A stretch of 64,000 nucleotides of DNA. Source: Syntrophomonas sp. UBA5314. GTDB lineage: Bacteria > Bacillota > Syntrophomonadia > Syntrophomonadales > Syntrophomonadaceae. The notes under the pieces are model-generated. The model did no database searches. It was not told the origin of the DNA and saw only the letters and a program-made list of their open reading frames with translations. Made by a program: the position numbers and the translations under genes. The DNA is taken from assembly GCA_002410325.1 (NCBI GenBank), contig DHRK01000033.1, positions 18,308 to 82,307 on the forward strand, in the 5' to 3' direction. Numbering within the stretch: position 1 is the stretch's first letter; each line of letters starts with the position of its first letter. Below are positions 8,991-16,881 of the stretch, in pieces.

Positions 8991-10181
8991 CTATTTTGGG
9001 TTTTTCTTTTTCCGCTTGTATTCCTCGTATAAATACATCAGTTCCTTATCAAACAGAGAACGCTTCAGGCGTATGGACATGTCCCGGACCATGGGCAGCA
9101 AAATGTGAGCTTCCTCATTGCCGAGATTCAAGCCATATTCTTTATGGAACTTGGAAATAATAGCGGCGCTGCCGGAGTGCTTGCCGATCACAATCTGTCT
9201 TTCCAGGCCGACTTCTTCGGGCGTAAACACTTCGTAGGTAAGCGGGTTTTTCAACACTCCGTCGCCGTGGATGCCTGATTCATGGGCAAATATGTTAGAG
9301 CCGACGATGGGTTTGCTGACCGGCAGGATGCGGCCCGAAGCCTGGGCCACATATTCGGCCACTTCCCTGAACATGGGGGTGTTGGAGGACACGTTGACGT
9401 TCATCAGGTGGCGAAGCCCCATAATGACTTCCTGAAGGCAGGCATTACCGGCCCTCTCACCCAATCCGTTGACGGTAACCCCAACATGGGTGGCGCCTGC
9501 ATAAACTCCAGACAGGGCATTGGCGGTAGCCATGCCGAAATCGTTGTGGGTGTGCATCTCAATATCCAAACCTACCGCGTCAATAAGCGTCCTGATATAG
9601 CGGAAAGTAGCCAGCGGGGTCAGGATTCCCACCGTATCACAGAAGCGCAGGCGGTTGGCCCCGGAATGCTTGGCAGTCAGGGCAAATTCGGTTAAAAATT
9701 CAGCGTTGGAACGGGAGGCGTCCTCGGCGTTCACCGATACGTAAAGCCCGTTGTCCTTGGCAAATTTAACCGCGTCGCTCATCATTTTCAATACGTTTTC
9801 CCGGGTGGTTTGCAGTTTATGCTCGATGTGGATGTCAGAGGTTGAGATGGATATGGCTACGGCATCTACGCCGCAGTCGATCGATTCCTTAATGTCAGCG
9901 ATTACTGCGCGGTTCCAGGCCATAATGCTGGCATTTAGACCCAGCCCGACGATCGCTTTAATGCAATCCTTTTCCGAGCCTCCCATAACCGGAATACCCG
10001 CTTCAATCTGGGCCACTCCGATCTTATCCAAATATTTGGCAATCTGTATTTTTTCCTGGTTGGCGAACACTACCCCGGCCGTCTGTTCACCATCCCGCAA
10101 GGTGGTGTCGACGATATGAACTTTAGCGCCCTCTTCTAAAAACCAATCTTTATTTTTACCGGAATAAGTCATTGCTTTCAC
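8991..10181 (-). CDS. Homocitrate synthase/isopropylmalate synthase family; candidate Re-citrate synthase
   Basis: A DRE-TIM metallolyase: the metal and acyl-CoA/keto-acid site motif DTTLRDGEQTAGVVF is at about 24-38, the metal-binding pair HTHNDFGMA near 205, and GLGERAGNA near 235. It aligns with NifV and homocitrate synthases and lacks the long C-terminal leucine-regulatory domain of LeuA. NifV-like proteins make homocitrate, but some clostridial members of this family are Re-face citrate synthases (acetyl-CoA plus oxaloacetate). Its place directly before icd, with no nif or lysine genes nearby, favours citrate synthesis; this is inference. The GTG at 10181 and the ATG at 10172 share the purine-rich site AGGGAGAGGAAG; either could start. 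Confidence 0.8.
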   Translation of the reverse strand: MKAMTYSGKNKDWFLEEGAKVHIVDTTLRDGEQTAGVVFANQEKIQIAKYLDKIGVAQIEAGIPVMGGSEKDCIKAIVGLGLNASIMAWNRAVIADIKESIDCGVDAVAISISTSDIHIEHKLQTTRENVLKMMSDAVKFAKDNGLYVSVNAEDASRSNAEFLTEFALTAKHSGANRLRFCDTVGILTPLATFRYIRTLIDAVGLDIEMHTHNDFGMATANALSGVYAGATHVGVTVNGLGERAGNACLQEVIMGLRHLMNVNVSSNTPMFREVAEYVAQASGRILPVSKPIVGSNIFAHESGIHGDGVLKNPLTYEVFTPEEVGLERQIVIGKHSGSAAIISKFHKEYGLNLGNEEAHILLPMVRDMSIRLKRSLFDKELMYLYEEYKRKKKNPK

Positions 10182-10231
10182 TTCCTCTCCCTGTCAAAAC
10201 CCGGTGCATCGCCCTATAATACCAGTGCCGG

Positions 10232-11680
10232 TTATTGCTGATTGAGTATTTCCTTGAGCAGCTGGTTAACCAGGGCCGGGTTGGCCTGGCCTTTGGTAAT
10301 TCGCATTATCTGGCCGATAAAGAACCCGAAAGCTTTTTCCTTCCCGTTCTTGTAGTCCTGGACCACCTTGGGGTTTTCTTTTACGATCTGTTCGATCATC
10401 GGCTTCAGGGCATCCTGGTCCGAAATCTGCGCCAGGCCCTTTTCTTTAACTATCTCCGCGGCGTCTTTGCCGGTAAAGAACATCTCTTCAAAAATACTCT
10501 TGGCCATCTTGCCGCTTATGGCACCCTCATCCAGAAGCTGAAGCATCTGCACCAGCTGATGGGCCTTAATCCGGGACTGGGTAATTTCCATGTTGTTCTG
10601 GTTTAAAAGACGGTTTAATTCTCCCATCATCCAGTTGGCTATGACCTTGGGCTGATCGTACCCGGCCCGGCACTGGTCAAAAAAGGCCAGGTATTCAGGG
10701 CTCAAGGTGATCAAGCCGGCGTCATAAGAGGGCAGTCCGTATTCTTCCACCAGGCGCTGCTGGGCCTGATCGGGCAGCTCCGGCAAGCTCTCTTTGACCC
10801 GGGCCACCCACTCCCGGGCAATGCGCAGGGGCGGCAGGTCCGGTTCCGGAAAATAGCGGTAATCATGCGCGTCTTCTTTGGAGCGCATGGAACGGGTGAC
10901 CTGTTTGTCATCATCCCAGGTGCGCGTTTCCTGGATGATCGTTTCGCCGTCTTCAATAGCCTCCACCTGGCGGCGGACTTCATATTCAATCGCCTTCTCC
11001 AAGGCCCGGAAGGAGTTTAGATTTTTGATCTCCGCGCGGGTGCCGAATTCCGCCTGGCCCAAGGGCCGCACCGAAACATTGGCGTCACAGCGCAGCGAGC
11101 CTTCCTGCATCTTGCAGTCTGAAACTCCCACGAACAGAAGTATGGAGCGAAGCTTCTCCAGATAGGCGCGCGCCTCCTGGGCACTGCGCATATCAGGCTC
11201 GGATACTATCTCCAGCAGGGGCACTCCGGAACGGTTTAAGTCGACCAGGGAAAAGGGGGTTGAGGTGATATCTCCCTGGTGCACTAGTTTACCGGCGTCT
11301 TCTTCCATATGGGCCCGGGTGATGCCGATTCTTTTCCTGGCCTGGCCGGGCAGTTCGATATCCAGATAACCACTCAAGCAGATAGGCAGATCATACTGCG
11401 AAATCTGGTAAGCCTTGGGCAGATCCGGGTAAAAGTAATTCTTGCGGTCAAACTTGCTGAATTCGGCTATTTCACAATTCAGGGCCAGACCGGTCATAAT
11501 AGCATATTCAACCGCCTGCTGGTTTAATACCGGCAGCATACCCGGAAACCCCGAGCAAACCGGGCAGACATTGGTGTTGGGCTCCCCTCCGAAGCTGTTG
11601 GCGCAGGAGCAAAAGATCTTGCTCCGGGTTTTCAGCTCCACATGTACTTCCAATCCGATTACGGTTTCGAAATCCGGCAT
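10232..11680 (-). CDS. gatB: Asp/Glu-tRNA amidotransferase subunit B
   Basis: GatB is the kinase and tRNA-binding subunit of GatCAB, which turns Glu-tRNA(Gln) and Asp-tRNA(Asn) into the amidated forms. The N-terminal VIGLEVHVELKTRSKIFC, the zinc-type cysteine pair NVCPVCSGFPG, and YFYPDLPKAYQISQYD are hallmark motifs; the C-terminal 150 residues form the helical YqeY-like tail. Length 482 is normal. It starts one base after gatA stops, so the two are co-transcribed and probably coupled. Confidence 0.97.
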   Translation of the reverse strand: MPDFETVIGLEVHVELKTRSKIFCSCANSFGGEPNTNVCPVCSGFPGMLPVLNQQAVEYAIMTGLALNCEIAEFSKFDRKNYFYPDLPKAYQISQYDLPICLSGYLDIELPGQARKRIGITRAHMEEDAGKLVHQGDITSTPFSLVDLNRSGVPLLEIVSEPDMRSAQEARAYLEKLRSILLFVGVSDCKMQEGSLRCDANVSVRPLGQAEFGTRAEIKNLNSFRALEKAIEYEVRRQVEAIEDGETIIQETRTWDDDKQVTRSMRSKEDAHDYRYFPEPDLPPLRIAREWVARVKESLPELPDQAQQRLVEEYGLPSYDAGLITLSPEYLAFFDQCRAGYDQPKVIANWMMGELNRLLNQNNMEITQSRIKAHQLVQMLQLLDEGAISGKMAKSIFEEMFFTGKDAAEIVKEKGLAQISDQDALKPMIEQIVKENPKVVQDYKNGKEKAFGFFIGQIMRITKGQANPALVNQLLKEILNQQ

Positions 11681-11681
11681 G

Positions 11682-13136
11682 CTATTTCACCCCCAACTGC
11701 GGCTGCATCTTATGAAATTCCGTGTGCTGTTCAAAGGCATAGGCCGCCCGGAAGATGCTGCCTTCATCAAACGGTTTGGCAATCAGCTGCATTCCTACCG
11801 GAAGCCCGCCGACCATACCGCAGGGTATGGACATTCCCGGCAAACCGGCCATGTTGACCGGGACAGTCAGGATATCGTTCATATAAAGGGTCAGGGGATC
11901 GCCGATCTGCTCCCCTATCTTAAACGCGGTGGTCGGGGTGGTAGGAGCCACAATGACATCATAATCTTCAAAGACCCGGGCGAAGTCCTCATTGATCAGG
12001 CGCCTCACCTTCAGGGCCTTTAAATAATAGGCGTCATAGTAGCCGGAGCTTAAAGCATAAGTACCCAGCATGATGCGGCGTTTCACCTCATCGCCAAAGC
12101 CTCTGGCCCGGCTCAAGGAGAACATATCGACCACATTGTCGGCCGAAAAATCGCGCAACCCGTACCTTACCCCGTCATAGCGGGCCAGGTTGGCGCTGGC
12201 TTCGGCAGTTGCCACCAGATAGTAGGCGGGCAGGGCGTATTCGCTGTAAGGCAGGGAAACCTCCTCCACTACGGCGCCCAGCTCCTCGTATTTTTTCAAA
12301 GCGGCCTTGACCGCGGTTCTTATTCCTTCCTCGATCCCTTCCTGGAAATACTCCCGGGGGAAGGCGATTTTCATACCCTTTATATCCATCTGTAAAAAGT
12401 CCGTATAATCAGGGCGTTCCATATCCACACTGGTGGAGTCCAGCGGATCGTGGCCGGCGATGACATTCATGACCAGGGCGCAGTCGCGCACGTCCCGGCT
12501 GAACACCCCCACCTGGTCCAGTGACGAGGCGTAGGCAATCACTCCCCAGCGGGAAACCCGTCCGTAGGTGGGTTTAAGTCCCACGATACCGCAGAACGAG
12601 GCGGGCTGGCGTATGGAGCCTCCGGTGTCGGTCCCCAGGGCATAGGGAACTTCCCGGGCCGCTACCGCCGCTGCCGAGCCGCCCGATGAACCGCCTGGCA
12701 CCCGCTCCAGGTCCCAGGGGTTGCGGGTGGGGAAAAAGGCGCTCGATTCAGTGGAAGAGCCCATGGCGAATTCGTCCATATTGAGCTTGCCTAAAAGGCA
12801 TCCGCCCGCGTTTTTAAGGGCCTGGGCGGCGGTGGCGTCATAGGCCGGGACGAAGTTCTCCAGAATTTTGGAGCCCGCCGTGGTCCTTACTCCCCGGGTG
12901 CAGAAGATATCCTTTAAACCGTAGGGCACGCCAAACAGGCCGGAAAAACCGCCCTTTTCATCACAAAACCTTGCCTGTTCAAGAGCAAGGTCTTCGGTCC
13001 GGGTTATAAAAGCTTTTACCTGGTCTTCCACCTCCCCTATGCGCCGGGCATAGGCTTGGGCGACTTCAAAAGCCGACGTATCCCTGCTCTTTAGAAGGTC
13101 CATCAGCTGATGGACCGTAAGTTGGCATAGCTGCAT
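11682..13136 (-). CDS. gatA: Asp/Glu-tRNA amidotransferase subunit A
   Basis: The glutaminase subunit of GatCAB. The amidase Ser-cisSer-Lys triad is visible: Lys in FGVPYGLKDIF (about 74), the cis-Ser in GGSSGGSAAAVAA (about 148) and the nucleophile in GTDTGGSIRQPASFCG (about 172). Its 484-residue length is normal. It frees ammonia from glutamine and channels it to GatB. It lies between gatC (16-base gap) and gatB (1-base gap) in the standard C-A-B order. Confidence 0.97.
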   Translation of the reverse strand: MQLCQLTVHQLMDLLKSRDTSAFEVAQAYARRIGEVEDQVKAFITRTEDLALEQARFCDEKGGFSGLFGVPYGLKDIFCTRGVRTTAGSKILENFVPAYDATAAQALKNAGGCLLGKLNMDEFAMGSSTESSAFFPTRNPWDLERVPGGSSGGSAAAVAAREVPYALGTDTGGSIRQPASFCGIVGLKPTYGRVSRWGVIAYASSLDQVGVFSRDVRDCALVMNVIAGHDPLDSTSVDMERPDYTDFLQMDIKGMKIAFPREYFQEGIEEGIRTAVKAALKKYEELGAVVEEVSLPYSEYALPAYYLVATAEASANLARYDGVRYGLRDFSADNVVDMFSLSRARGFGDEVKRRIMLGTYALSSGYYDAYYLKALKVRRLINEDFARVFEDYDVIVAPTTPTTAFKIGEQIGDPLTLYMNDILTVPVNMAGLPGMSIPCGMVGGLPVGMQLIAKPFDEGSIFRAAYAFEQHTEFHKMQPQLGVK

Positions 13137-13152
13137 CTTTCAGCCCACTCCT

Positions 13153-13437
13153 TTAAATGATCTTGGGCACTTTATACTGACCTTCCTCAACCAGAGGTCC
13201 ATTGGCCAGCATTTCCTCCCGGGGGGGACTCGCCTGTTCCTGATCCCGCCGGAAAACATTGCTTATCGGAAGAATATGATCAAGCGGTTCAACCCCTTCC
13301 GTGTCCAGGGCGTTGATCCGGTCCGCATATTCAAGTATCATGCCCAATTGTTGCGCATAGGCCTCTTTCTCGGCGGCGGAGAGGTCCAGGCGGGCCAGCC
13401 TGGCTACATGTTCAACCTGCTCAATGGAGAGAGCCAT
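13153..13437 (-). CDS. gatC: Asp/Glu-tRNA amidotransferase subunit C
   Basis: A 94-residue subunit that wraps around GatA and GatB and stabilises the complex. Diagnostic features are VEHVARLARLDLSAAEKEAY at the N-terminus and VEPLDHILPISNVFRRD in the second half. The ATG follows GGGAGGG. First gene of the minus-strand run gatCAB, citrate/homocitrate synthase-like, icd. Confidence 0.95.
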   Translation of the reverse strand: MALSIEQVEHVARLARLDLSAAEKEAYAQQLGMILEYADRINALDTEGVEPLDHILPISNVFRRDQEQASPPREEMLANGPLVEEGQYKVPKII

Positions 13438-13482
13438 CTATATCCCTCCCATCCTTAACATTCAAATATATATACGCACATT

Positions 13483-13488
13483 ATTATA
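13483..13488 (-). promoter_or_regulatory. Probable -10 box for gatCAB
   Basis: TATAAT on the minus strand, 45 bases before the gatC start. No good -35 box is seen at 16-18 bases; TAGGTG is the best match. Confidence 0.4.
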
Positions 13489-13564
13489 ACAAAAAAACAC
13501 CTGAACACCTAATAATTTGTAGGCCCAGGGCTACTTACAGCCGCCTATTGAAGGCAGGGAGACG

Positions 13565-13628
13565 AATGCCAGGGGAGCGGGATCGCTTACATATCTCAAA
13601 CATGTAACCCCCCCGTACCCCTGGCATT
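13565..13628. repeat. Long inverted repeat between gatC and the secreted-protein gene
   Basis: AATGCCAGGGG (13565-13575) pairs perfectly with CCCCTGGCATT (13618-13628) around a 42-nt loop that can pair further (GCGGG with CCCCC). No T-run follows on either strand, so it is not a typical terminator; it is upstream of the gatC promoter region. Confidence 0.5.
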
Positions 13629-13663
13629 TAAAAGGGCTGGCACTAGCAAGCGGACCAGCCCTT
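13628..13663 (-). terminator. Intrinsic terminator of the membrane-anchored secreted protein gene
   Basis: On the minus strand AAGGGCTGG and CCAGCCCTT (13655-13663 and 13632-13640) form a 9-bp stem with a 14-nt loop, then TTTAAATG. It lies 10 bases after the stop. Confidence 0.7.
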
Positions 13664-13673
13664 GAACAACTTC

Positions 13674-14474
13674 TCATTCGATAACATGTTTTCTTTTTCG
13701 GATAATGATAAACCCTGTCCCTAATGCAACAATACTTAATGCTATGATAACATACTTTATATTACCTCCACCGGTGGATGCAGCAGCTTTGCTAGAGGCA
13801 TCCGTGTTGCTATAACCGATACCTCCTGCCAGCTCTGTATTCCTCATCAACTCTTGATAACGCAGGTGTACCTGGGGAAGAATCTCGTTAAAAGTTCTTA
13901 TTTGGCCGCTTGTTAAGCCAAAACTCTTATTATCGCGGATAGGAATGAAATCGATTCCAGATTCATTATAAACAGCCAAGCCGTAAAGATTAACTATGTT
14001 ATCATAAATATATTTGGTATCACCTTTGCTCTTATTAGCATTTTTAGCATTTATCAAGTCTTGCTCAAATGTTAAATAACTGGCTCCGCCCTCAATTGTT
14101 AATTCACCATTAATCTCCTTTAATTTAAAAATCCCTGCGCCCTTATTCCCGACTTTAATTGGGAAAATATAGCCGCCCATGGTAAAAGGATCGGCGTTTT
14201 CTTGTCTGCCATTCAGACTGTCTTCCGACATCACATAATAGACAACGCCCTCACCCAAGACTGCATTGGAATAGGACTCCCCATCAGACAAACCGAAATT
14301 GGTTTTATCCACCTCAAAAACTGGTTTATCCTCTTCGAACAATTTTTCAGCTGATGCTGTAATGGATTCAACCTTTTTTTGGTCATCTAGATTTGCAGCT
14401 AAGGAAGTACTGCATGTAAAAAGCATTAAAAGCCCTAATGCTGCCGCTATGATATTTTTAATAGATTTTCCCAC
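13674..14474 (-). CDS. Secreted protein with C-terminal membrane anchor, function unknown
   Basis: The GTG at 14474 is chosen because AAAGGAGG precedes it by 8 bases; the longer frame to 14501 has none. Of 266 residues, 1-27 are a signal peptide (IKNIIAAALGLLMLFTCSTS ending LAA). A soluble extracellular part of about 205 residues follows, with no Cys, no repeat and no catalytic motif I know. The end is a Ser/Gly-rich linker, one membrane helix (YVIIALSIVALGTGFIII) and a basic tail RKRKH, without an LPXTG motif. It follows the C39-like peptidase gene by 17 bases on the same strand, so substrate, inhibitor or receptor of that peptidase are all possible. I do not recognise the family. Confidence 0.75.
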   Translation of the reverse strand: MGKSIKNIIAAALGLLMLFTCSTSLAANLDDQKKVESITASAEKLFEEDKPVFEVDKTNFGLSDGESYSNAVLGEGVVYYVMSEDSLNGRQENADPFTMGGYIFPIKVGNKGAGIFKLKEINGELTIEGGASYLTFEQDLINAKNANKSKGDTKYIYDNIVNLYGLAVYNESGIDFIPIRDNKSFGLTSGQIRTFNEILPQVHLRYQELMRNTELAGGIGYSNTDASSKAAASTGGGNIKYVIIALSIVALGTGFIIIRKRKHVIE

Positions 14475-14491
14475 GGTAAAAACCTCCTTTC

Positions 14492-15037
14492 CTAAATCCA
14501 AATATCCTTAACTGTCCAGTACCAATTGGGATAATACATAGTGTAAGCCATATATTGATAACGATCAGCAGATGGCGAAGGATCAATAAAATATACATCC
14601 TGTCTTGGGGGATAAGAATTATGATAATAACCACGTATAAGGGTGGCATGGCCTGACCGATTAGTGATCATAGGGGAATCGTAATTATCAATATAACTTT
14701 GAATTGTACTAAAAGTAACCGAATAAGCGCTAGCACTCGCATTGCAACCAAAACCTGTTAATGAATTAGTTACTTGATTCGCGTTTGCCGGCGCATTTTG
14801 GTAAGGATTAAATACAGTAGTTACTATCGAGTATTGACTCGGTAATGGAGAGAATCCCAGATAGCCAAGAACCGCTTGTTCGCACGCAGCCCAACACAAG
14901 TTAGTATCTTCCTGTTGATATCCTGTAATGGGAAGTAATTTATAACTTACTGCAGCAGAAGCAGGCTGAGTAGTAGAACATAATAAAATCAAAACGAACA
15001 TTAACAAAGTAACCACTCGTTTTTTATTCTTTAGCAT
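14492..15037 (-). CDS. Secreted papain-fold cysteine peptidase (C39-like / AvrRpt2-like)
   Basis: A 181-residue exported protein: signal peptide 1-28 (VVTLLMFVLILLCSTTQPAS, then AA). The mature part begins with LLPITGYQQEDTNLCWAACE, the Gln-Cys arrangement of papain-like C39/AvrRpt2 peptidases with the nucleophile Cys at about 48. GHATLIRGYY supplies the His and VYFIDPSP the Asp. About 150 mature residues is a minimal papain fold, and no propeptide or ABC transporter is adjacent. The RBS AAAGG is good. It is probably transcribed with the downstream membrane-anchored protein. Substrate unknown. Confidence 0.8.
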   Translation of the reverse strand: MLKNKKRVVTLLMFVLILLCSTTQPASAAVSYKLLPITGYQQEDTNLCWAACEQAVLGYLGFSPLPSQYSIVTTVFNPYQNAPANANQVTNSLTGFGCNASASAYSVTFSTIQSYIDNYDSPMITNRSGHATLIRGYYHNSYPPRQDVYFIDPSPSADRYQYMAYTMYYPNWYWTVKDIWI

Positions 15038-15189
15038 TTTATCATTCCTTTCTTATTAAATATTTACGAAAATTCTCTGTATTTTCAATAATGTATTGAC
15101 TGATGTTATTTCTTCTATTTTAATAAGTGTTAATAGTGGCTCACGTAGGGTTGTAATGGGCTAAGATTGCAAGTCGATTCCCTCATTAC

Positions 15190-15243
15190 CTACCGGGCCG
15201 CTATTTTTCTATTAGGTGGTGAGCGAGCTAAAATAGGGTTCAT
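15190..15243 (-). CDS. 17-codon ORF with an ideal ribosome binding site
   Basis: MNPILARSPPNRKIAAR, preceded by GGGAGGAGGTG with 5 bases to the ATG, which is as good a Shine-Dalgarno as any in the window. It lies 150 bases upstream of the secreted peptidase gene on the same strand. It may be a small peptide, a leader peptide, or the stump of a gene cut short by deletion. No hydrophobic segment is present. A weak promoter, TTGACA at 15385-15390 with TACCAT 17 bases on, could drive it. Confidence 0.35.
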   Translation of the reverse strand: MNPILARSPPNRKIAAR

Positions 15244-15690
15244 GTTTTCACCTCCTCCCTCATTCGAATGGACATACAATGGTCTACATGCCTCCTTTTC
15301 AGTCAAATTATCCATAAATTTGTTTAAAAGTATTTTATAGGAATATAAGTTACCTGGCCCCATGGTAGATGATTGTGCAATTAATGTCAAGAGTTGATGT
15401 ATTCTTTGTAAAATCACCATGTACTACCCTATTTTGCGGAAGGCAACCTCGTCTTATATTCAAATGTCGTGTCTGAACGATTATGTTTTGGTATCGACCG
15501 GTCGCATTTATGACATGAATAATTCAACAGACCTTCCTCATGTCATGGAGAAGAGAGCGTACTGGAATATAATCAGTAAATACTCTAAAATCGGGCCTAG
15601 CTAAAATATAAGAGTAGCAATCCGTTTTAAGTTTACTTGACAATAAATTTCCGGCTTTAAGGCTGGGACTTTTTTCATGAGACTATATAC
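15244..15690. other. AT-rich intergenic stretch without a convincing gene
   Basis: Several short open frames occur, but none has a ribosome binding site except the 17-codon ORF that starts at 15243. A small hairpin CCGGC/GCTGG with a following T-run (15651-15675) resembles a plus-strand terminator although no gene is evident before it. The local base composition is richer in A+T than the flanking housekeeping genes. Confidence 0.4.
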
Positions 15691-15693
15691 TTT

Positions 15694-15754
15694 TATAGTT
15701 CTATATAGTATTATTCTATATAGAACTATATATGGAGATAGAACTATATATGGA
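15694..15754 (+). promoter_or_regulatory. Operator region: perfect 15-bp inverted repeat plus 16-bp direct repeat
   Basis: TATAGTTCTATATAG (15694-15708) and its exact reverse complement (15716-15730) are separated by 7 bases. The sequence TAGAACTATATATGGA occurs at 15721-15736 and again at 15739-15754, the second running into the ribosome binding site of the next gene. Thus three half-sites, TAGAACTATA or its complement, line up before a PNPOx-fold gene coupled to a marR gene. Autoregulation by that MarR protein is the obvious inference. Confidence 0.65.
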
Positions 15755-15765
15755 GGTGAATAGAT

Positions 15766-16215
15766 ATGGATTGGCAAAAGCTGTGCCTGGATTTGATGCG
15801 CAGGACAGCCATCGTTTACGTAAGCACCGTCAATCCAGAAGGATTCCCGGAAACACGCGCTATGTTCAATCTCATCAACGAAGAACAGTACCCGGGCCTC
15901 AAAGCGTTTTTCAAAGGATCGCCGGATTTCACGGTCTATTTTACCAGCAATACCTCGTCCCGCAAGGTGGCCCAGATCCGCGCCCTTCCCCGCGCCTGCG
16001 CTTACTATTCTCTGCCGGAACAATGGTTTGGCCTCAACCTGATCGGCCACTTGGAAGAAGTGCATGAGCCGGAGTTAAAGCGCTCCCTCTGGCAGCCGGG
16101 CTGGGAAATGTACTATCCGCAAGGCTGGGAGGACCCTGACTATGCAGTGCTGAGCTTAAAGCCCCATGAGGCGCGTTGTTATTACCAGCTCCAGACCTGC
16201 CATTTCGAGATATGA
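15766..16215 (+). CDS. Pyridoxamine 5'-phosphate oxidase-fold (general stress 26-like) flavoprotein
   Basis: A 149-residue split-barrel protein. MRRTAIVYVSTVNPEGFPETRAMFNL is the usual first strand pair of the PNPOx-like flavin-binding family, and VYFTSNTSSRKVAQIRALP is the conserved second block. Such proteins bind FMN, F420 or heme, and are often stress-induced; the substrate is unknown. The ATG follows GGAGGTG. The stop overlaps the start of the marR gene (ATGA), so the two are translated together and probably auto-controlled through the repeats upstream. Confidence 0.88.
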   Translation: MDWQKLCLDLMRRTAIVYVSTVNPEGFPETRAMFNLINEEQYPGLKAFFKGSPDFTVYFTSNTSSRKVAQIRALPRACAYYSLPEQWFGLNLIGHLEEVHEPELKRSLWQPGWEMYYPQGWEDPDYAVLSLKPHEARCYYQLQTCHFEI

Positions 16216-16697
16216 GTAAAACAGGCCGATCAGGGACTGACCAGAACAAGCTGCCATCTGCCCGAGCGGGGGGGTTTTTAATAGCCAGGGTGCATTACCT
16301 GGCCGACCGCTTGTTTGCCCGCAAGCTGAAGGAATACGGCATCAAGGATTTAAACCCGGCTCAAGGGCGCATTATGTTCGTGCTCTGGCGCAGCAACGAT
16401 ATTTCCATGCAGGAACTGGCCCGGCAGACCTCCCTGGGCAAATCGACCTTGACCAGTATGCTGGACCGCCTGGAGGCCGCCGGTCATCTGAACCGGCGGG
16501 CAGACTCCCGCGACCGGCGCAGTCTGCTGGTATCGGCCCGGGAAATGACGACTGAGGAACAGCAGTTATACGCGGCAGTCTCCCGGGAAATGACGGGCAA
16601 GTTTTATGATGGTTTGAGCGAGGCTGAAATCGATCAGTTTGAACGAACCCTGGCGCACATCCTGAATAATCTTGACCCGGACAGCTCCGGCGTTTAA
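16212..16697 (+). CDS. MarR family transcriptional regulator
   Basis: The ATG at 16212 overlaps the preceding stop in ATGA. Of about 161 residues, the winged helix-turn-helix spans roughly 45-115: LNPAQGRIMFVLWRSNDISM, the helices ELARQTSLGKSTLTSMLDRL and the wing GHLNRRADSRDRRSLLV. Helices at both ends form the dimer interface. It probably represses its own operon by binding the half-sites before the upstream flavoprotein gene. Effector unknown. Confidence 0.92.
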   Translation: MSKTGRSGTDQNKLPSARAGGFLIARVHYLADRLFARKLKEYGIKDLNPAQGRIMFVLWRSNDISMQELARQTSLGKSTLTSMLDRLEAAGHLNRRADSRDRRSLLVSAREMTTEEQQLYAAVSREMTGKFYDGLSEAEIDQFERTLAHILNNLDPDSSGV

Positions 16698-16881
16698 TTT
16701 CTCCAGTCCGGGAGTTGGTCCTGGTAAGGGCTGACGAATTCTGCACTTGATCATCCTGCAGGCCCAGGGCCGGTAGTCCTTCACAATCATTGCAAATTGA
16801 TACTATATATAATACTACAACCACAAGAGATGTGCGGAATGGCGGGAGTGGATAAAAACAGCCTTCATGATGCGCTCGTGT

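Noticed and set aside
15419..15604. 61-residue plus-strand frame
   Set aside because: No ribosome binding site and no recognisable domain, although a small hairpin follows it.
15601..16065. 154-residue minus-strand frame
   Set aside because: Antisense to the PNPOx-fold gene and crosses the operator repeats; its product resembles no family.
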